From positions 117,018-181,017 of the forward strand of contig CAYGDP010000009.1 of assembly GCA_964348665.1 (NCBI GenBank): a DNA stretch of 64,000 nucleotides, read 5' to 3'. The notes under the pieces were generated by a model, which saw only the letters and a list, made by a program, of their open reading frames with translations, ran no database searches and was not told the origin of the DNA. Positions within the stretch are counted from its first letter, which is position 1. Each line of letters begins with the position of its first letter. The DNA comes from CAYGDP01 sp964348665. Lineage in GTDB: Bacteria; Verrucomicrobiota; Verrucomicrobiia; Palsa-1439; CAYGDP01. Positions 50,920-60,141 of this stretch are shown here, in pieces. Both the position numbers and the translations under genes were made by a program.

Positions 50920-50967
50920 TGCACACCTCCGTCTCGTGAGGGCATGCGCTTTGCCATAGATTGGGAC

Positions 50968-51001
50968 AAAAAAAACGCCCGCGCTCCGCAGGCGCGGAGG
51001 C
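50968..51001 (-). terminator. pyr attenuator terminator
   Basis: On the minus strand, a GC-rich hairpin (CCGCGC..GCGCGG within CCTCCGCGCCTGCGGAGCGC) is followed by GGGCG and a run of eight T (50975-50968). It lies between the PyrR-binding hairpin and the pyrR start, as expected for an intrinsic terminator under PyrR control. Confidence 0.88.
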
Positions 51002-51040
51002 AGGCACAAAAATAGTCTGTGTGTCGCGTCGTCATCATTA

Positions 51041-51071
51041 CCTTCTCGACCTCTCTGGATCGAATTAAAGG
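51041..51071 (-). promoter_or_regulatory. PyrR-binding anti-antiterminator hairpin
   Basis: The minus-strand sequence ATCCAGAGAGGT (51060-51049) is the conserved PyrR-binding loop. It is flanked by CGA/TCG and CCTT/AAGG pairings (CCTTTAATTCG on one side, CGAGAAGG on the other). With UMP, PyrR would stabilise this hairpin and so favour the terminator at 50968-51001. Confidence 0.9.
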
Positions 51072-51183
51072 ACCGCCTCTTTCGAGGCACGCGCACTATG
51101 GCACAGCCAAGTGGGCATGTCAAGGCAGCGTTTATTTTCTATCCTTGCGCAACTTCAGCGGCTATGGTTGGTCTAATCAAAAC

Positions 51184-53670
51184 GTGAACTCCCTCATCGC
51201 CAAACTTCTGGGGCTGGACGCGGATCAATTCGCGGGCGCGAACTGGTCGCAGGTTTCGATACGGTTCCAAGGTCTGCCACAGTCCTGGTGGGCGCTGGCG
51301 ACGCTCGTGCTCATAACCGTGCTGACATGGCTGACGTTTCGAAATTATCGGCGCGAGAGTGAGAGTGCGTCACCGCGAATGAAGAGTGGACTGGCGGCGT
51401 TGCGACTGGCGGCGCTGTCGGTCGTGATGCTGGCGCTGTTTCAGCCAACATTGGTCATTGATAAAAGCAAACGGTTGCCGTCGTCAGTGGTGGTGCTCGT
51501 GGACGATTCCCTTTCGATGAGCTTGGCGGATCGCTATACGGACGCGGATTTCGCGCACCGACTCGGGCGGGCGCTTGGCATCGAGCCTGAAAAAATCCCG
51601 ACGATGCCGCGCCTGGAAATTATTCGCGCGATGATGGCCAAGAGCGACAAATCATCGTCGGATGGATGGCTGGGCGAATTGACTCGGCGTCACAAGCTCA
51701 AGGTGATGGCATTCTCCGACGCGGCGCGGGAATTAAAAATCAGCGAGCAAGCACACGAAGGAAACGAATCCTCGGAAGCGGGCAAACCGCCCCTGCTGAT
51801 TTTCGACACCGCACAATTGCAACCAACGGGAGTGACTTCCAACATCGAGGCGGGACTGCGGCAAGCACTCGCGAGTTCGCAGGGGCAACCCATCGCCGCG
51901 GTGGTGTTGCTGACCGACGGACAGACCAATGCCGGCGACGCAATGGCGGGAGCGCAAGCCCTCGTCGCAAAAAATGTTCCGATCTTCGCGATCGGTCTGG
52001 GCAGCGCCGAGCCGCCGCGCAATATCGAAATCATGGCACTGGCCGCAAACAACGTGATCTTCAAGGATGACGAGGCGGTTTTCAGCGTTCGCTTGACCGC
52101 GCGCGGGTTCGAAGGGAGAAATGTGAATTTGATTTTGAAACAAAAAGATTCAGGCGCGGCCGGTGAAATCGTCGCGCAACAACTCGTCACATTCGGCGCG
52201 GACGATGCGGTACAGGAAATCACATTGCGGGTGAAACCGACGCGCGTGGGCGCGTTCACATTCACCGCGGAGATTGAGTCGCAAGCGGGCGAGGTAACCG
52301 ACAAAGACAATTCCGCCGCGATGGCCGCTCGCGTGATCGACCAGAAGGTCAAGGTGCTGTTTGTTTCGGGCGATTCCGGCCGCGAGTATCGCTACCTGAA
52401 AAACTTTCTGATCCGCGACAAGACCATCGCCGCCCATGTCTGGCTCGAGAACGCGTCGGCGGAGATCGCTCAGGAATCCAGCGCGGGCGAGAAACCGCTG
52501 GCCAAACTGCCGCGCGAGGAGAACGAATTGTTCGCCTACGATGTCGTGGTGCTCTACGATCCGCAGCCGCGCGACTTCGATGCTCCCTGGGCAAAATTGC
52601 TGCAAAAATTCGTCGCCGACCGCGGCGGCGGGGTTTGCTACATCGCCGGCAACAAATACACCGAAGAATTTCTGTTCATGCGCGATTTCGAGCCGCTGAC
52701 GGCGATGTTGCCGGTCACCATCGAGCGCGATTCGCTCGCCTTCCGCGAAGGCATCAGTCGCATCAATCTCCAGCAATGGCCGCTCATCATCACCCCGCAG
52801 GGACTCGATCATCCCGCGCTCCAGTTCGATACCGATCCTGACCGGAACAAAAATCTCTGGGCAGTAATGCCGGGGTTTTATTGGGCGCAACCCGTCGCCC
52901 GCAGCAAACCGGGCGCGGCCATCCTCGCCGTTCACTCCGACCCGCGCCGCGTCATCAGCGACGGCGCGATGCCGGTGGTCGCCTCGCAATTTTACGGCGC
53001 CGGTCGCGTGTTGTTTCTCGGCATGGACGCCACCTGGCGCTGGCGCTACACTGGAGCGCGCTATTACGAGCAGTTTTGGAATCAAACCGTCCGGTACCTC
53101 TCGCAAGGCCGATTGCTCGGCGGACGCAAACGCATTGAGTTCTATACGGACAAAGAGACGTACAACCTCGGCCAGCGGGCGCAGATCAACGCGAAAGTGT
53201 ACGCGCAAGATTATACCCCCGCGAAATTGGATAAATTCGACATCGAACTGAAAGGCGAGGGCGAAACGAAGATTGCCGTCACGCTCCAATCCTTGCCCGG
53301 CAATCCCGGCCAGTTGGAAGGCACTGTCCTGCTCGACAAAGTCGGGCTGTACGAAATCGTCCCCAAAACGGACGACACCGAGCTGGCAGCGCGCGCTGCG
53401 CAGAAAAATTTTCGCGTCATCCTGCCTCGGATCGAGTTTCAGCAGCCGCGCATGAACGAGCCGTTGCTGGCCGACCTGGCGCGCACCACGGGCGGAAAAT
53501 TTCTGAAAGCGGACGAGTTCGAAAACATCCCCTCGCTCATCCCCGCCCGCGAACAAATATTGCTCAACGAAGTCACCCAAGACCTGTGGGATGCGCCCCT
53601 AATGCTCTTGATGTTCTGCGGCCTGCTCTTTACCGAATGGAGCTTGAGAAAATGGAAAAATATGGCTTAA
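51184..53670 (+). CDS. Large membrane protein with vWA and GATase-like domains
   Basis: An 828-residue protein. Helices WWALATLVLITVLTWLTF and LAALRLAALSVVMLALF near residues 38-90 are followed by a vWA domain with MIDAS DDSLS (about 108) and VVLLTDGQTNAGDA. A GATase-like segment (ADRGGGVCYIAGNKYTEEFL, about 480) and a final helix (LMLLMFCGLLFTEWSL) follow. I start it at GTG 51184, because an upstream in-frame extension would cover the pyr leader on the other strand. It is the same type as 21804-24809. The 3' end overlaps the next gene by 19 bp. Confidence 0.8.
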   Translation: MNSLIAKLLGLDADQFAGANWSQVSIRFQGLPQSWWALATLVLITVLTWLTFRNYRRESESASPRMKSGLAALRLAALSVVMLALFQPTLVIDKSKRLPSSVVVLVDDSLSMSLADRYTDADFAHRLGRALGIEPEKIPTMPRLEIIRAMMAKSDKSSSDGWLGELTRRHKLKVMAFSDAARELKISEQAHEGNESSEAGKPPLLIFDTAQLQPTGVTSNIEAGLRQALASSQGQPIAAVVLLTDGQTNAGDAMAGAQALVAKNVPIFAIGLGSAEPPRNIEIMALAANNVIFKDDEAVFSVRLTARGFEGRNVNLILKQKDSGAAGEIVAQQLVTFGADDAVQEITLRVKPTRVGAFTFTAEIESQAGEVTDKDNSAAMAARVIDQKVKVLFVSGDSGREYRYLKNFLIRDKTIAAHVWLENASAEIAQESSAGEKPLAKLPREENELFAYDVVVLYDPQPRDFDAPWAKLLQKFVADRGGGVCYIAGNKYTEEFLFMRDFEPLTAMLPVTIERDSLAFREGISRINLQQWPLIITPQGLDHPALQFDTDPDRNKNLWAVMPGFYWAQPVARSKPGAAILAVHSDPRRVISDGAMPVVASQFYGAGRVLFLGMDATWRWRYTGARYYEQFWNQTVRYLSQGRLLGGRKRIEFYTDKETYNLGQRAQINAKVYAQDYTPAKLDKFDIELKGEGETKIAVTLQSLPGNPGQLEGTVLLDKVGLYEIVPKTDDTELAARAAQKNFRVILPRIEFQQPRMNEPLLADLARTTGGKFLKADEFENIPSLIPAREQILLNEVTQDLWDAPLMLLMFCGLLFTEWSLRKWKNMA

Positions 53671-55799
53671 ACATGATTGTGCCACGACAAATATTGCTGC
53701 GGCGTCTCTCTGAATTGCGCGCGGCGATTCGGCGCGTGCTGGCGCTGGAAGGATTATCGGCGGTGGCGGTGGCCGCTCTAGCGGGGATTGCGTTCACGTT
53801 CGCATTGGACTGGTCGCTGCGGCTCAACGTGGCGCAACGGATTTTGGTCAGCGGCGCGGCATTGGCGTGCGTAGCCGTGGTCGCCTGGCGGAGATTAGCG
53901 AAGCCATTGTCGCGCGCGTTGCCCGATGAGGAGATCGCGCTCGTTCTCGAAAAATATTTCCCGAAACTCGAAGACCGCGTCATCACGACGGTTCAGTTGG
54001 CACTGAACCCGCACGCGGAATACTCGGAACAACTGGTTGCGGCCGTCGTCCAACAAGCCGATGAAGCGGCGCAACAAATCAATCCCGCGACGGCGCTGGA
54101 TACTCTGCGTCTCAAACGCTGGTTGGCGGCGGGCTGCGGCGCGCTGGCAACCGTCGCGCTGGCGTGGGCGGTTTTCCCGGCGACGATGACCATCTGGTTC
54201 CAGCGCGACGTGTTGTTGCGCGATGTGCCGTGGCCGCAGGCGACCTATCTCACGGTGAAAGATTTTGGCGATTCGCCCAAACGCGTGATGCGCGGCGGCT
54301 CTCTCGATATCATCGTAACGGCGAGCGGTAAACGCATCCCGGATATGGTGCGGCTGGAGATGCAGTTCGCGTCGGCCGGCCGTTTTCGAGAAGAACTCTC
54401 GCGCGCGGCCGACGGAAAATTCACGAGGCGTTTGGACGGCGTTGTCGAGCCCTTCCGGTTTTGGGCCAGCGGAGGCGACGCGACCACGGCGGTTTTCGCC
54501 GTGGAATTGGTCGAACCGCCCGTGTTGAGCGACGTGAAATTTCGAGCCTTGTATCCCGAATACACGGGGCTGGCAGCGAAGACATTCGGACTGGGCGAGG
54601 GCAATCTCGAAGTTCCCGCCGGCACAACCTTGGAGTTGAGCGCTGTTTCGTCGAAACCGCTTACCGGCGGCAGGGCGTTTCTCGGCGAGAACCAAATCGG
54701 CGCGATCAACTTGCTGTCAGAAAAAAATCGGATCACGACACGCCTGAAAGTCGAGAAGAGCGCGCGGCTGCGCATCGCACTCGACGACGCCGAAGGTTTT
54801 ACGAGTGATGCGGCGTTCAGCTACCCGATTTTTGCGCTGCCCGACCGGGCACCGACGCTGCGGCTGGCCGTGACAGGTGTGGGCGAGCGCGTGACAAAAG
54901 TCGCAACCGTGCCGCTGCAGATCGAGGCGCGCGATGACTACGGCGTGACCGCGCTGGAATTACGCTACGGCAAAACTGATCTAACCGGACAAACACAGAC
55001 CCAACCGTTCAAGAGCGTTGCGTTTCCCAATCGTCTCGTGCGCCTCAACGACCATCTCTGGCCGATCGAACCCGTCGGCATGACCGAGGGCGAATTAATT
55101 CAGTTCCGGATCGAAGCCAAGGATGCCGCATCGTTTCCTGTTGGCGGCAATCGCGCCGAGAGCACAATCTACGCGCTTCGCATCGTGAGCGCTGTCGAAC
55201 TGCTGGAGGAATTGCAACGCCGCCAGAAAGCGCACCGGATCGAATTCGAAAGGCTCACCAATCGCCAGCGCGAAGTATTGGACGCGACGAAACTCTTGCT
55301 CGACCAAGCCGCTGCCGGTCAATCACTCTCGCCCTACGCCTCCGGCGCGGGCAGCCCCGCGGCAATCACCGCCGATGAACGCGACATCGGCAACGGCTCG
55401 GCAAACATCGGCGAGCAATTCAATCGAATCCTCACCGAAATGCGCCTTAACCGCGTCTCCACCGACAGCGATTATACACGGCTGGAATTTCGCATCGTGG
55501 GCCCGCTCCGCGATGTCTCGGGCGCGCTACTCACCGAAATCGCCCCCGCGATGGAACGTATCAATGTCGCCGATCCACCCGCCGCTCTGCTGCCCAAGCT
55601 GGAAGCGCAAGTTGAACTGCAAACTCGCGTGCACGAACAGATGCTTGCCATCCTCACCGATATGGTCAAAGGCGAAACCCTGGCCGACGCCATCGCGTTG
55701 TTGCGCCAAATCCTCGACCAGCAAAAAGATTTAAGCGCCGCTGCCAAGAAAAAGCTGGAGGACGAAATCAACAAATTGCTCGGAGGACAACCGAAATAA
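53652..55799 (+). CDS. Membrane protein with long extracytoplasmic and coiled-coil part (DUF4175-like)
   Basis: A 715-residue protein. Helices GLSAVAVAALAGIAFTFALD and RILVSGAALACVAVVAWRRL, and then ALATVALAWAVFPATMTIWF (near 160), precede Ig-like beta-rich repeats and a C-terminal helical region (AVELLEELQRRQKAHRIEFE). The RALPDEEIALVLEKYFPKLE segment, LEDRVITTVQLAL, corresponds to SRDIARLIDHRTDSNDLFL in 30028-31719, so the two are distant paralogs. The ATG at 53652 is supported by GGAG 9 nt upstream. The ATG at 53673 is the alternative. Confidence 0.75.
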   Translation: MEKYGLNMIVPRQILLRRLSELRAAIRRVLALEGLSAVAVAALAGIAFTFALDWSLRLNVAQRILVSGAALACVAVVAWRRLAKPLSRALPDEEIALVLEKYFPKLEDRVITTVQLALNPHAEYSEQLVAAVVQQADEAAQQINPATALDTLRLKRWLAAGCGALATVALAWAVFPATMTIWFQRDVLLRDVPWPQATYLTVKDFGDSPKRVMRGGSLDIIVTASGKRIPDMVRLEMQFASAGRFREELSRAADGKFTRRLDGVVEPFRFWASGGDATTAVFAVELVEPPVLSDVKFRALYPEYTGLAAKTFGLGEGNLEVPAGTTLELSAVSSKPLTGGRAFLGENQIGAINLLSEKNRITTRLKVEKSARLRIALDDAEGFTSDAAFSYPIFALPDRAPTLRLAVTGVGERVTKVATVPLQIEARDDYGVTALELRYGKTDLTGQTQTQPFKSVAFPNRLVRLNDHLWPIEPVGMTEGELIQFRIEAKDAASFPVGGNRAESTIYALRIVSAVELLEELQRRQKAHRIEFERLTNRQREVLDATKLLLDQAAAGQSLSPYASGAGSPAAITADERDIGNGSANIGEQFNRILTEMRLNRVSTDSDYTRLEFRIVGPLRDVSGALLTEIAPAMERINVADPPAALLPKLEAQVELQTRVHEQMLAILTDMVKGETLADAIALLRQILDQQKDLSAAAKKKLEDEINKLLGGQPK

Positions 55800-55913
55800 G
55801 GCAACTTGCCTTCGGGTTTGTGTTAGCTGCCGCGAGCCAGTGTTACCCTTGAGAAACAAAAGTAGCTTCGGTGGAACAAAGCGGCGTTTACTTTGTCCAA
55901 TGAAAGGCAGAGG

Positions 55914-55942
55914 TTGACTGGTTTGGGATTGAGGCGTAGAGT
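55914..55942 (+). promoter_or_regulatory. Promoter of 55961-57772
   Basis: TTGACT (55914-55919), 17 bp, TAGAGT (55937-55942). The predicted start, near 55949, leaves a leader of about 12 nt that contains GGAG 7 nt before the ATG. Confidence 0.65.
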
Positions 55943-55960
55943 CTCGCACGGAGCAAACCT

Positions 55961-57772
55961 ATGAGAATTGAAAAGCTTTTCATGATGGCGATCATGGTCG
56001 CGGCGGTCAACTCCACCCCTCTGCGAGCCGTGGAAACCACCGCCGACGCAAAGAAAGACGATACCCGATCGCTCGCGTACCAGCAGCAGCGCGTCCGCGA
56101 GCGGTATCAGGAGCTCGAAAAGAAGATGGAGGATCTGGCCAGGATGCTCGCCGAGAAAGAGCCAGCCAGCGCCGCCAAACTGATGGCCGCGCTCAAAACG
56201 GCCAAGGAAGATTTGGTGGCCGCTAACATGCAGGCCGTCGTGCAGGCGCTTCTTGACGCAAAACTGCCACAAGCCACCGAACAATCTGCGAAAGTCGTCG
56301 ATGAACTCCGTAAAATCCTGGGGATCCTCTCGGAGAGCGAGCGGTCCCTCGACCAGCTTCAAAAAGAAATGGAGCGGTTACAAAACCAGCTCGCGGCGCT
56401 CCAGACAATCATCAAACAAGAAACCGAACTGCAAAATCAATCCGCTGATGTCGCCCGAAAGCTCGAACAACTCGAAAAATCGAAACGCGCCGCTGCCGAT
56501 ATCGCGGATCTGATTGAGCGCCAAAAAGCCGAGTTGGCCGCATCCGACAAAGCCGCCAGTGGCGACAAGGATGCTTGCGCCAAGTGCGCCGGTTCGCAGC
56601 AATCCGTCGCGAGAGAGACCAAAGACCTTGCGGAACGCACCAAGGACTCCGAAGCCGCCAGCCAATCTCTGGCCGCCGCGCAGGAACGGATGCAAAAGGC
56701 TGCCGAAAATCTGAAAGCCACTCAAAAATCCGACGCGCAAGCGGAACAGAAACGCGCACTTGAGCAACTCGAAAAAGCCCGCAAACAGCTAGACGAGCAC
56801 CGAGCCGCGATGGAGCAAAAGGCTGCCGAGGCGCAGGCAAAATTCGATGCACTAAAAAAAGCGCAGGAACAAACACGAGACCTTTCCGAGAAATTGGCCG
56901 AGGCGATGAAACAAACCAACAGTCAGAACTCGCCCGCCTCCCAGCAATCGGTCAGCGAGAGCAGCAAAAATCTCGATGCTGCTACCGGTGATATGAAAAA
57001 CGCCGAACAAAATCTCGGCGACAAGAAAGCTTCCGATGCCGCGCAGAACCAGCAGGATGCTCTCGACAAGCTCAAGGCTGCCGAGCAAAAAATGCAGGAA
57101 GCCATCGCCGCGGCGCAGACGCAGCAATTGATCGAGATGGAGACGGCGTTGCGCGAGATGCTGGAAAAACAGCGCGTCCTTAGCGATGAAACGAGCGCGT
57201 TGGACACCAAGCTTGCCAAGTCCAAACCAGCGCGCGAGGACGAGTTGAAACTAAAAGAAATGTCCGATGGCGAGACGAAACTTTCGACCCGCGCGGAAGA
57301 ATTGCTCGGCAAACTAAAAGAAGAAGGCACGACCGCGGTGTTCCCCGCTGTATTGGGCGAAACGCGCGATGATCTGAAGTGGACTGCGGGACAGCTGGGC
57401 GCTGTTGCGACGGGTAAAGAAACGCAGGCGCGGCAGGCGCAAATTGAGGCCAATTTGCAGGAATTGATCGATGCCCTCAAAAAAGAGCGGATTCGCCGCC
57501 AGATGCTTGTCGCCGGCGGAGGCGGAGGCGGAGGTTGACAAGGCTCTCTTGTTCCGTCGGTGGCGGAACTCAAAATGCTGAAACGGATGCAACTTCGCGT
57601 GAACGATCACACGGCAAAACTCGACACGACTCGCAAAGGACGCAGTCTCACCAAGGAGCAGGAAGGCGACCTGCGCACGGTGACACAACGTCAGGCCGAG
57701 GTGGAAAAACTCGCACACGACCTCGCGCACAAAATCAACGGGGGCTGCAAACAATGCGGACAAGCCCACTAA
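55961..57772 (+). CDS. Secreted coiled-coil protein, candidate selenoprotein (in-frame UGA at 57536-57538)
   Basis: A signal peptide (MRIEKLFMMAIMVAAVNSTP) is followed by about 480 residues of nearly continuous Gln/Glu/Lys/Ala coiled coil with a CAKC motif near 206. The coil ends in seven glycines. Codon 526 is UGA. The frame then continues QGSLVPSVAELKMLKRMQLR and another helical stretch to GGCKQCGQAH and a TAA at 57772, giving 603 residues. The 12-nt spacer and hairpin GTTCCGTC-GGT-GGCGGAAC after the UGA repeat the geometry seen at 30499. If the UGA is a stop, a separate 70-residue product would have to start at GTG 57560, inside the hairpin, with no Shine-Dalgarno sequence. Confidence 0.6.
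57551..57569 (+). promoter_or_regulatory. Candidate SECIS hairpin after UGA 57536-57538
   Basis: GTTCCGTC pairs with GGCGGAAC over eight pairs (one T-G) around the triloop GGT. The loop begins 20 nt after the UGA. Confidence 0.5.
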
Positions 57773-58959
57773 CCGGGTTTCTGATCGCTCTTGCGATTTC
57801 ATGGAGCTTGACCGAGGCGCACGCGCTTGACCCCAAGAAAATCCCGGCCGACAAACCGGCGGTCGCCGTAACAACCCTCGCGCAGGAACGCGAAGAGATC
57901 GCGGCGGAAATCGAGACAGAAGTCCTCTACGACCTGGCGAAAGCGGAAGCCGCGAAACGGTCGCTCCGGGAAATCCCCAAGGAACAATCTCCCGCGCGAA
58001 ACACGAACGATGCCATGACGGCATTCGCACAAGTGGACGAGCGATTCGCTGCCGCGATGGAACTGCACAAAAACAAAAAGTTTGAGGAAGCCGCCGAGGC
58101 GTTCCAGAAACTCATCAATCCAACTTCCAAAACCTACTTCACCGCCGCGGCGGCATGGGGTCGCGTTTCCGCGTTACAGGAAATTGCGACGGCGAAAGCA
58201 AAGCCGAACATCATCAGCGATGAGGAAATCGCCGCGACCGACGCGGCGGCGGCGATCGGCATGGATTATCCAGAGCGATTGTCGTTCGCGTTGCGCGGAC
58301 ACGAATTGGCCATCAAAGGGTACGAGAAAGAAGCACGGATGTTTTACGCCTATAAGCAATACATTGGTTATCTCGATGCCGCCGAGCGGCTCGGTTTGAG
58401 CGACGCTGCGGAGACCAAACGCATTCAGGCCCGCGTCAGCCAGCTCTCGAAAGATTTGAAAGACCCCGTCGGCACGGTTGGACGATTAATGAAGGAATCC
58501 AAAGATCTCTTGACCCAAGCCGAAACGGGGCAGCCGACAAAACAGAAACAGGAAGAAGTGGTTGCTTGGCTGGATGACTTGATCAAGACTGTCGAAGAGC
58601 GACAGCAAAAAAACCAGCCAAAACCTAAACCGCAACAGCAGGCTCGGAAAACAGGTGACCAGCAAAATCAGCAGAAACAAGGTCAGCAGCAACAGCAAGG
58701 CCAGCCGAAAGGCGGGAAACCCAGCAAACCGGCGCGAGGCGGTTACTTGACCGACGGCGACGGTCGCCGCGTTGGCCCGCTCGATCCTGTGCATCCGAGC
58801 GATCGCTCCGACGAATGGGGCAAACTGCCGCCAGCCGAGCGCGAGAAATTCATCCAAGCGCTCAAGGAAAAGTTTCCCGACCGCTACGAGGAAATTTTGA
58901 AGGAATACTTCCGCGAACTTGCTGAAGACCGCGCCCCCGCCGCCACGCAGCCAAAATGA
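57754..58959 (+). CDS. Secreted TPR-like protein
   Basis: A 401-residue protein with signal peptide MRTSPLTGFLIALAISWSLT. Helical repeats around AMELHKNKKFEEAAEAFQKL and ELAIKGYEKEARMFYAYKQY resemble tetratricopeptide units. A Gln/Lys/Pro-rich low-complexity linker (NQPKPKPQQQARKTGDQQNQ) is followed by a C-terminal PPAEREKFIQALKEKFPDRY segment. The start lies 19 bp inside the 3' end of the upstream coiled-coil frame, which itself argues that the frame beyond the UGA is translated. It is probably a periplasmic scaffold. Confidence 0.8.
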   Translation: MRTSPLTGFLIALAISWSLTEAHALDPKKIPADKPAVAVTTLAQEREEIAAEIETEVLYDLAKAEAAKRSLREIPKEQSPARNTNDAMTAFAQVDERFAAAMELHKNKKFEEAAEAFQKLINPTSKTYFTAAAAWGRVSALQEIATAKAKPNIISDEEIAATDAAAAIGMDYPERLSFALRGHELAIKGYEKEARMFYAYKQYIGYLDAAERLGLSDAAETKRIQARVSQLSKDLKDPVGTVGRLMKESKDLLTQAETGQPTKQKQEEVVAWLDDLIKTVEERQQKNQPKPKPQQQARKTGDQQNQQKQGQQQQQGQPKGGKPSKPARGGYLTDGDGRRVGPLDPVHPSDRSDEWGKLPPAEREKFIQALKEKFPDRYEEILKEYFRELAEDRAPAATQPK

Positions 58960-60137
58960 TGCGGTCAATCGCCCTCGTTGTCGTCCTCGTCCTCGGCCGT
59001 TTCTCCAGCGCCGATGAGCCGATTCTCACCTCTCTCGACGGCAAGACTCATCCGCTCAAACTAAGCGCCGCGGGACAAATCGAGGGCATCGCTGCCTCCG
59101 AGATTTTTCGAATCGACTTTGCGCCGAAAGAAAGTTCCGGCGAAGTTTCCGATCGTGCGAATTATACGGTGCGGACCGATTGGGGTGGCCAATTCTCCGC
59201 CACCAGTCTTGAAACCGGAGACAATAAACTCAAGTTCACGTCGCCCTTGATCAAAGAACTCGCCATTCCTATTTCCGCCCTGCACGGCATCGAGCGCGAT
59301 TCGCTCCTCACACCGATTGGCCGCCGTGAACTGATGAAAACCGTGGCGGCAAATTCGACAAAAGACGTGCTACTCATCGAAAAGGATAATGGCACGTTGG
59401 CGTTAGTGGGACTGTTTCTGGGCGTGCGCGATCATCGGTTCCTCTTTCGGTGGCAGGATGCCGACCGCGAAGTCGAGCCGAACAAGCTCATTGCGCTCGC
59501 CCTCGCCTCCGCAACCGAGCAACCAAAACCGGCTCGCGACTTCGTCGGAATCATCGCTGGCAACGAAATCGTGACAGGGAAACTCACTACGATCACCACG
59601 GATTCTATCACGGTCGACGCGCCGTTGCTTGGCGCACTAAAAATCCCGCGTGAGAAAATACCCTTTGTGGATTTCGTCGTGGGTCGCCGGACGTGGGTGA
59701 GCGACCTGACGCCAACCGAAGTGCGGGAAACACCGTTCTTTGGTCAATCCACCGCAATGGGGTGGCAGCGCGACGCAAGCGTGGAGGGGCACGCGTTGCG
59801 ATTGCGACGAAGCGGCCGCATCGAAGAATATGCGAAAGGGCTCGGCACGCATGCGCGCTGTGAGTTGATCTACAAGCTGGATGGAAAATTTCGCACGCTG
59901 ATCGGCGTCATCGGCATCGATGCGGAGGCAAGCGCGCGGGGCTCGGCGGAATTTATTGTGTTGGCGGATGGCAAGGAGATTTATCGCAGCGGCGTCCGAA
60001 AAGCCGACGACGATCCGCGCCGGATCTTCGTTCCCGTGGCCGGCATCCAATCGCTCACGCTGCGGAGCGACTTCGCGCCGAACTCGCTTGGCATCGCCGC
60101 GCACGCCGACTGGGCGGATTTGCAGTTGATCGAGTAA
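58956..60137 (+). CDS. Secreted NPCBM-domain protein
   Basis: A 393-residue protein with signal peptide MMRSIALVVVLVLGRFSSAD. The N-terminal two thirds are beta-rich and repeat a motif of the type IEGIAASEIFRIDF / VPIDRI. The C-terminal 140 residues (GHALRLRRSGRIEEYAKGLG, GTHARCELIYKLDGKFRTLI, AEFIVLADGKEIYRSG) are an NPCBM-type carbohydrate-binding module. The start overlaps the previous stop by ATGA. It is the last gene of the operon. Confidence 0.85.
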   Translation: MMRSIALVVVLVLGRFSSADEPILTSLDGKTHPLKLSAAGQIEGIAASEIFRIDFAPKESSGEVSDRANYTVRTDWGGQFSATSLETGDNKLKFTSPLIKELAIPISALHGIERDSLLTPIGRRELMKTVAANSTKDVLLIEKDNGTLALVGLFLGVRDHRFLFRWQDADREVEPNKLIALALASATEQPKPARDFVGIIAGNEIVTGKLTTITTDSITVDAPLLGALKIPREKIPFVDFVVGRRTWVSDLTPTEVRETPFFGQSTAMGWQRDASVEGHALRLRRSGRIEEYAKGLGTHARCELIYKLDGKFRTLIGVIGIDAEASARGSAEFIVLADGKEIYRSGVRKADDDPRRIFVPVAGIQSLTLRSDFAPNSLGIAAHADWADLQLIE

Positions 60138-60141
60138 TTCT

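Noticed and set aside
30028..57772. UGA reassigned to an amino acid throughout the genome (code 4 or 25)
   Set aside because: Many genes end in UGA with ATGA overlaps to the next gene (for example 5094, 7112, 17608, 38846, 48359, 50383), so UGA works as a normal stop.
57560..57772. Separate 70-residue gene starting at GTG 57560
   Set aside because: It has no Shine-Dalgarno sequence, its start lies in a stable hairpin, and it is exactly in frame with the preceding coiled-coil gene.
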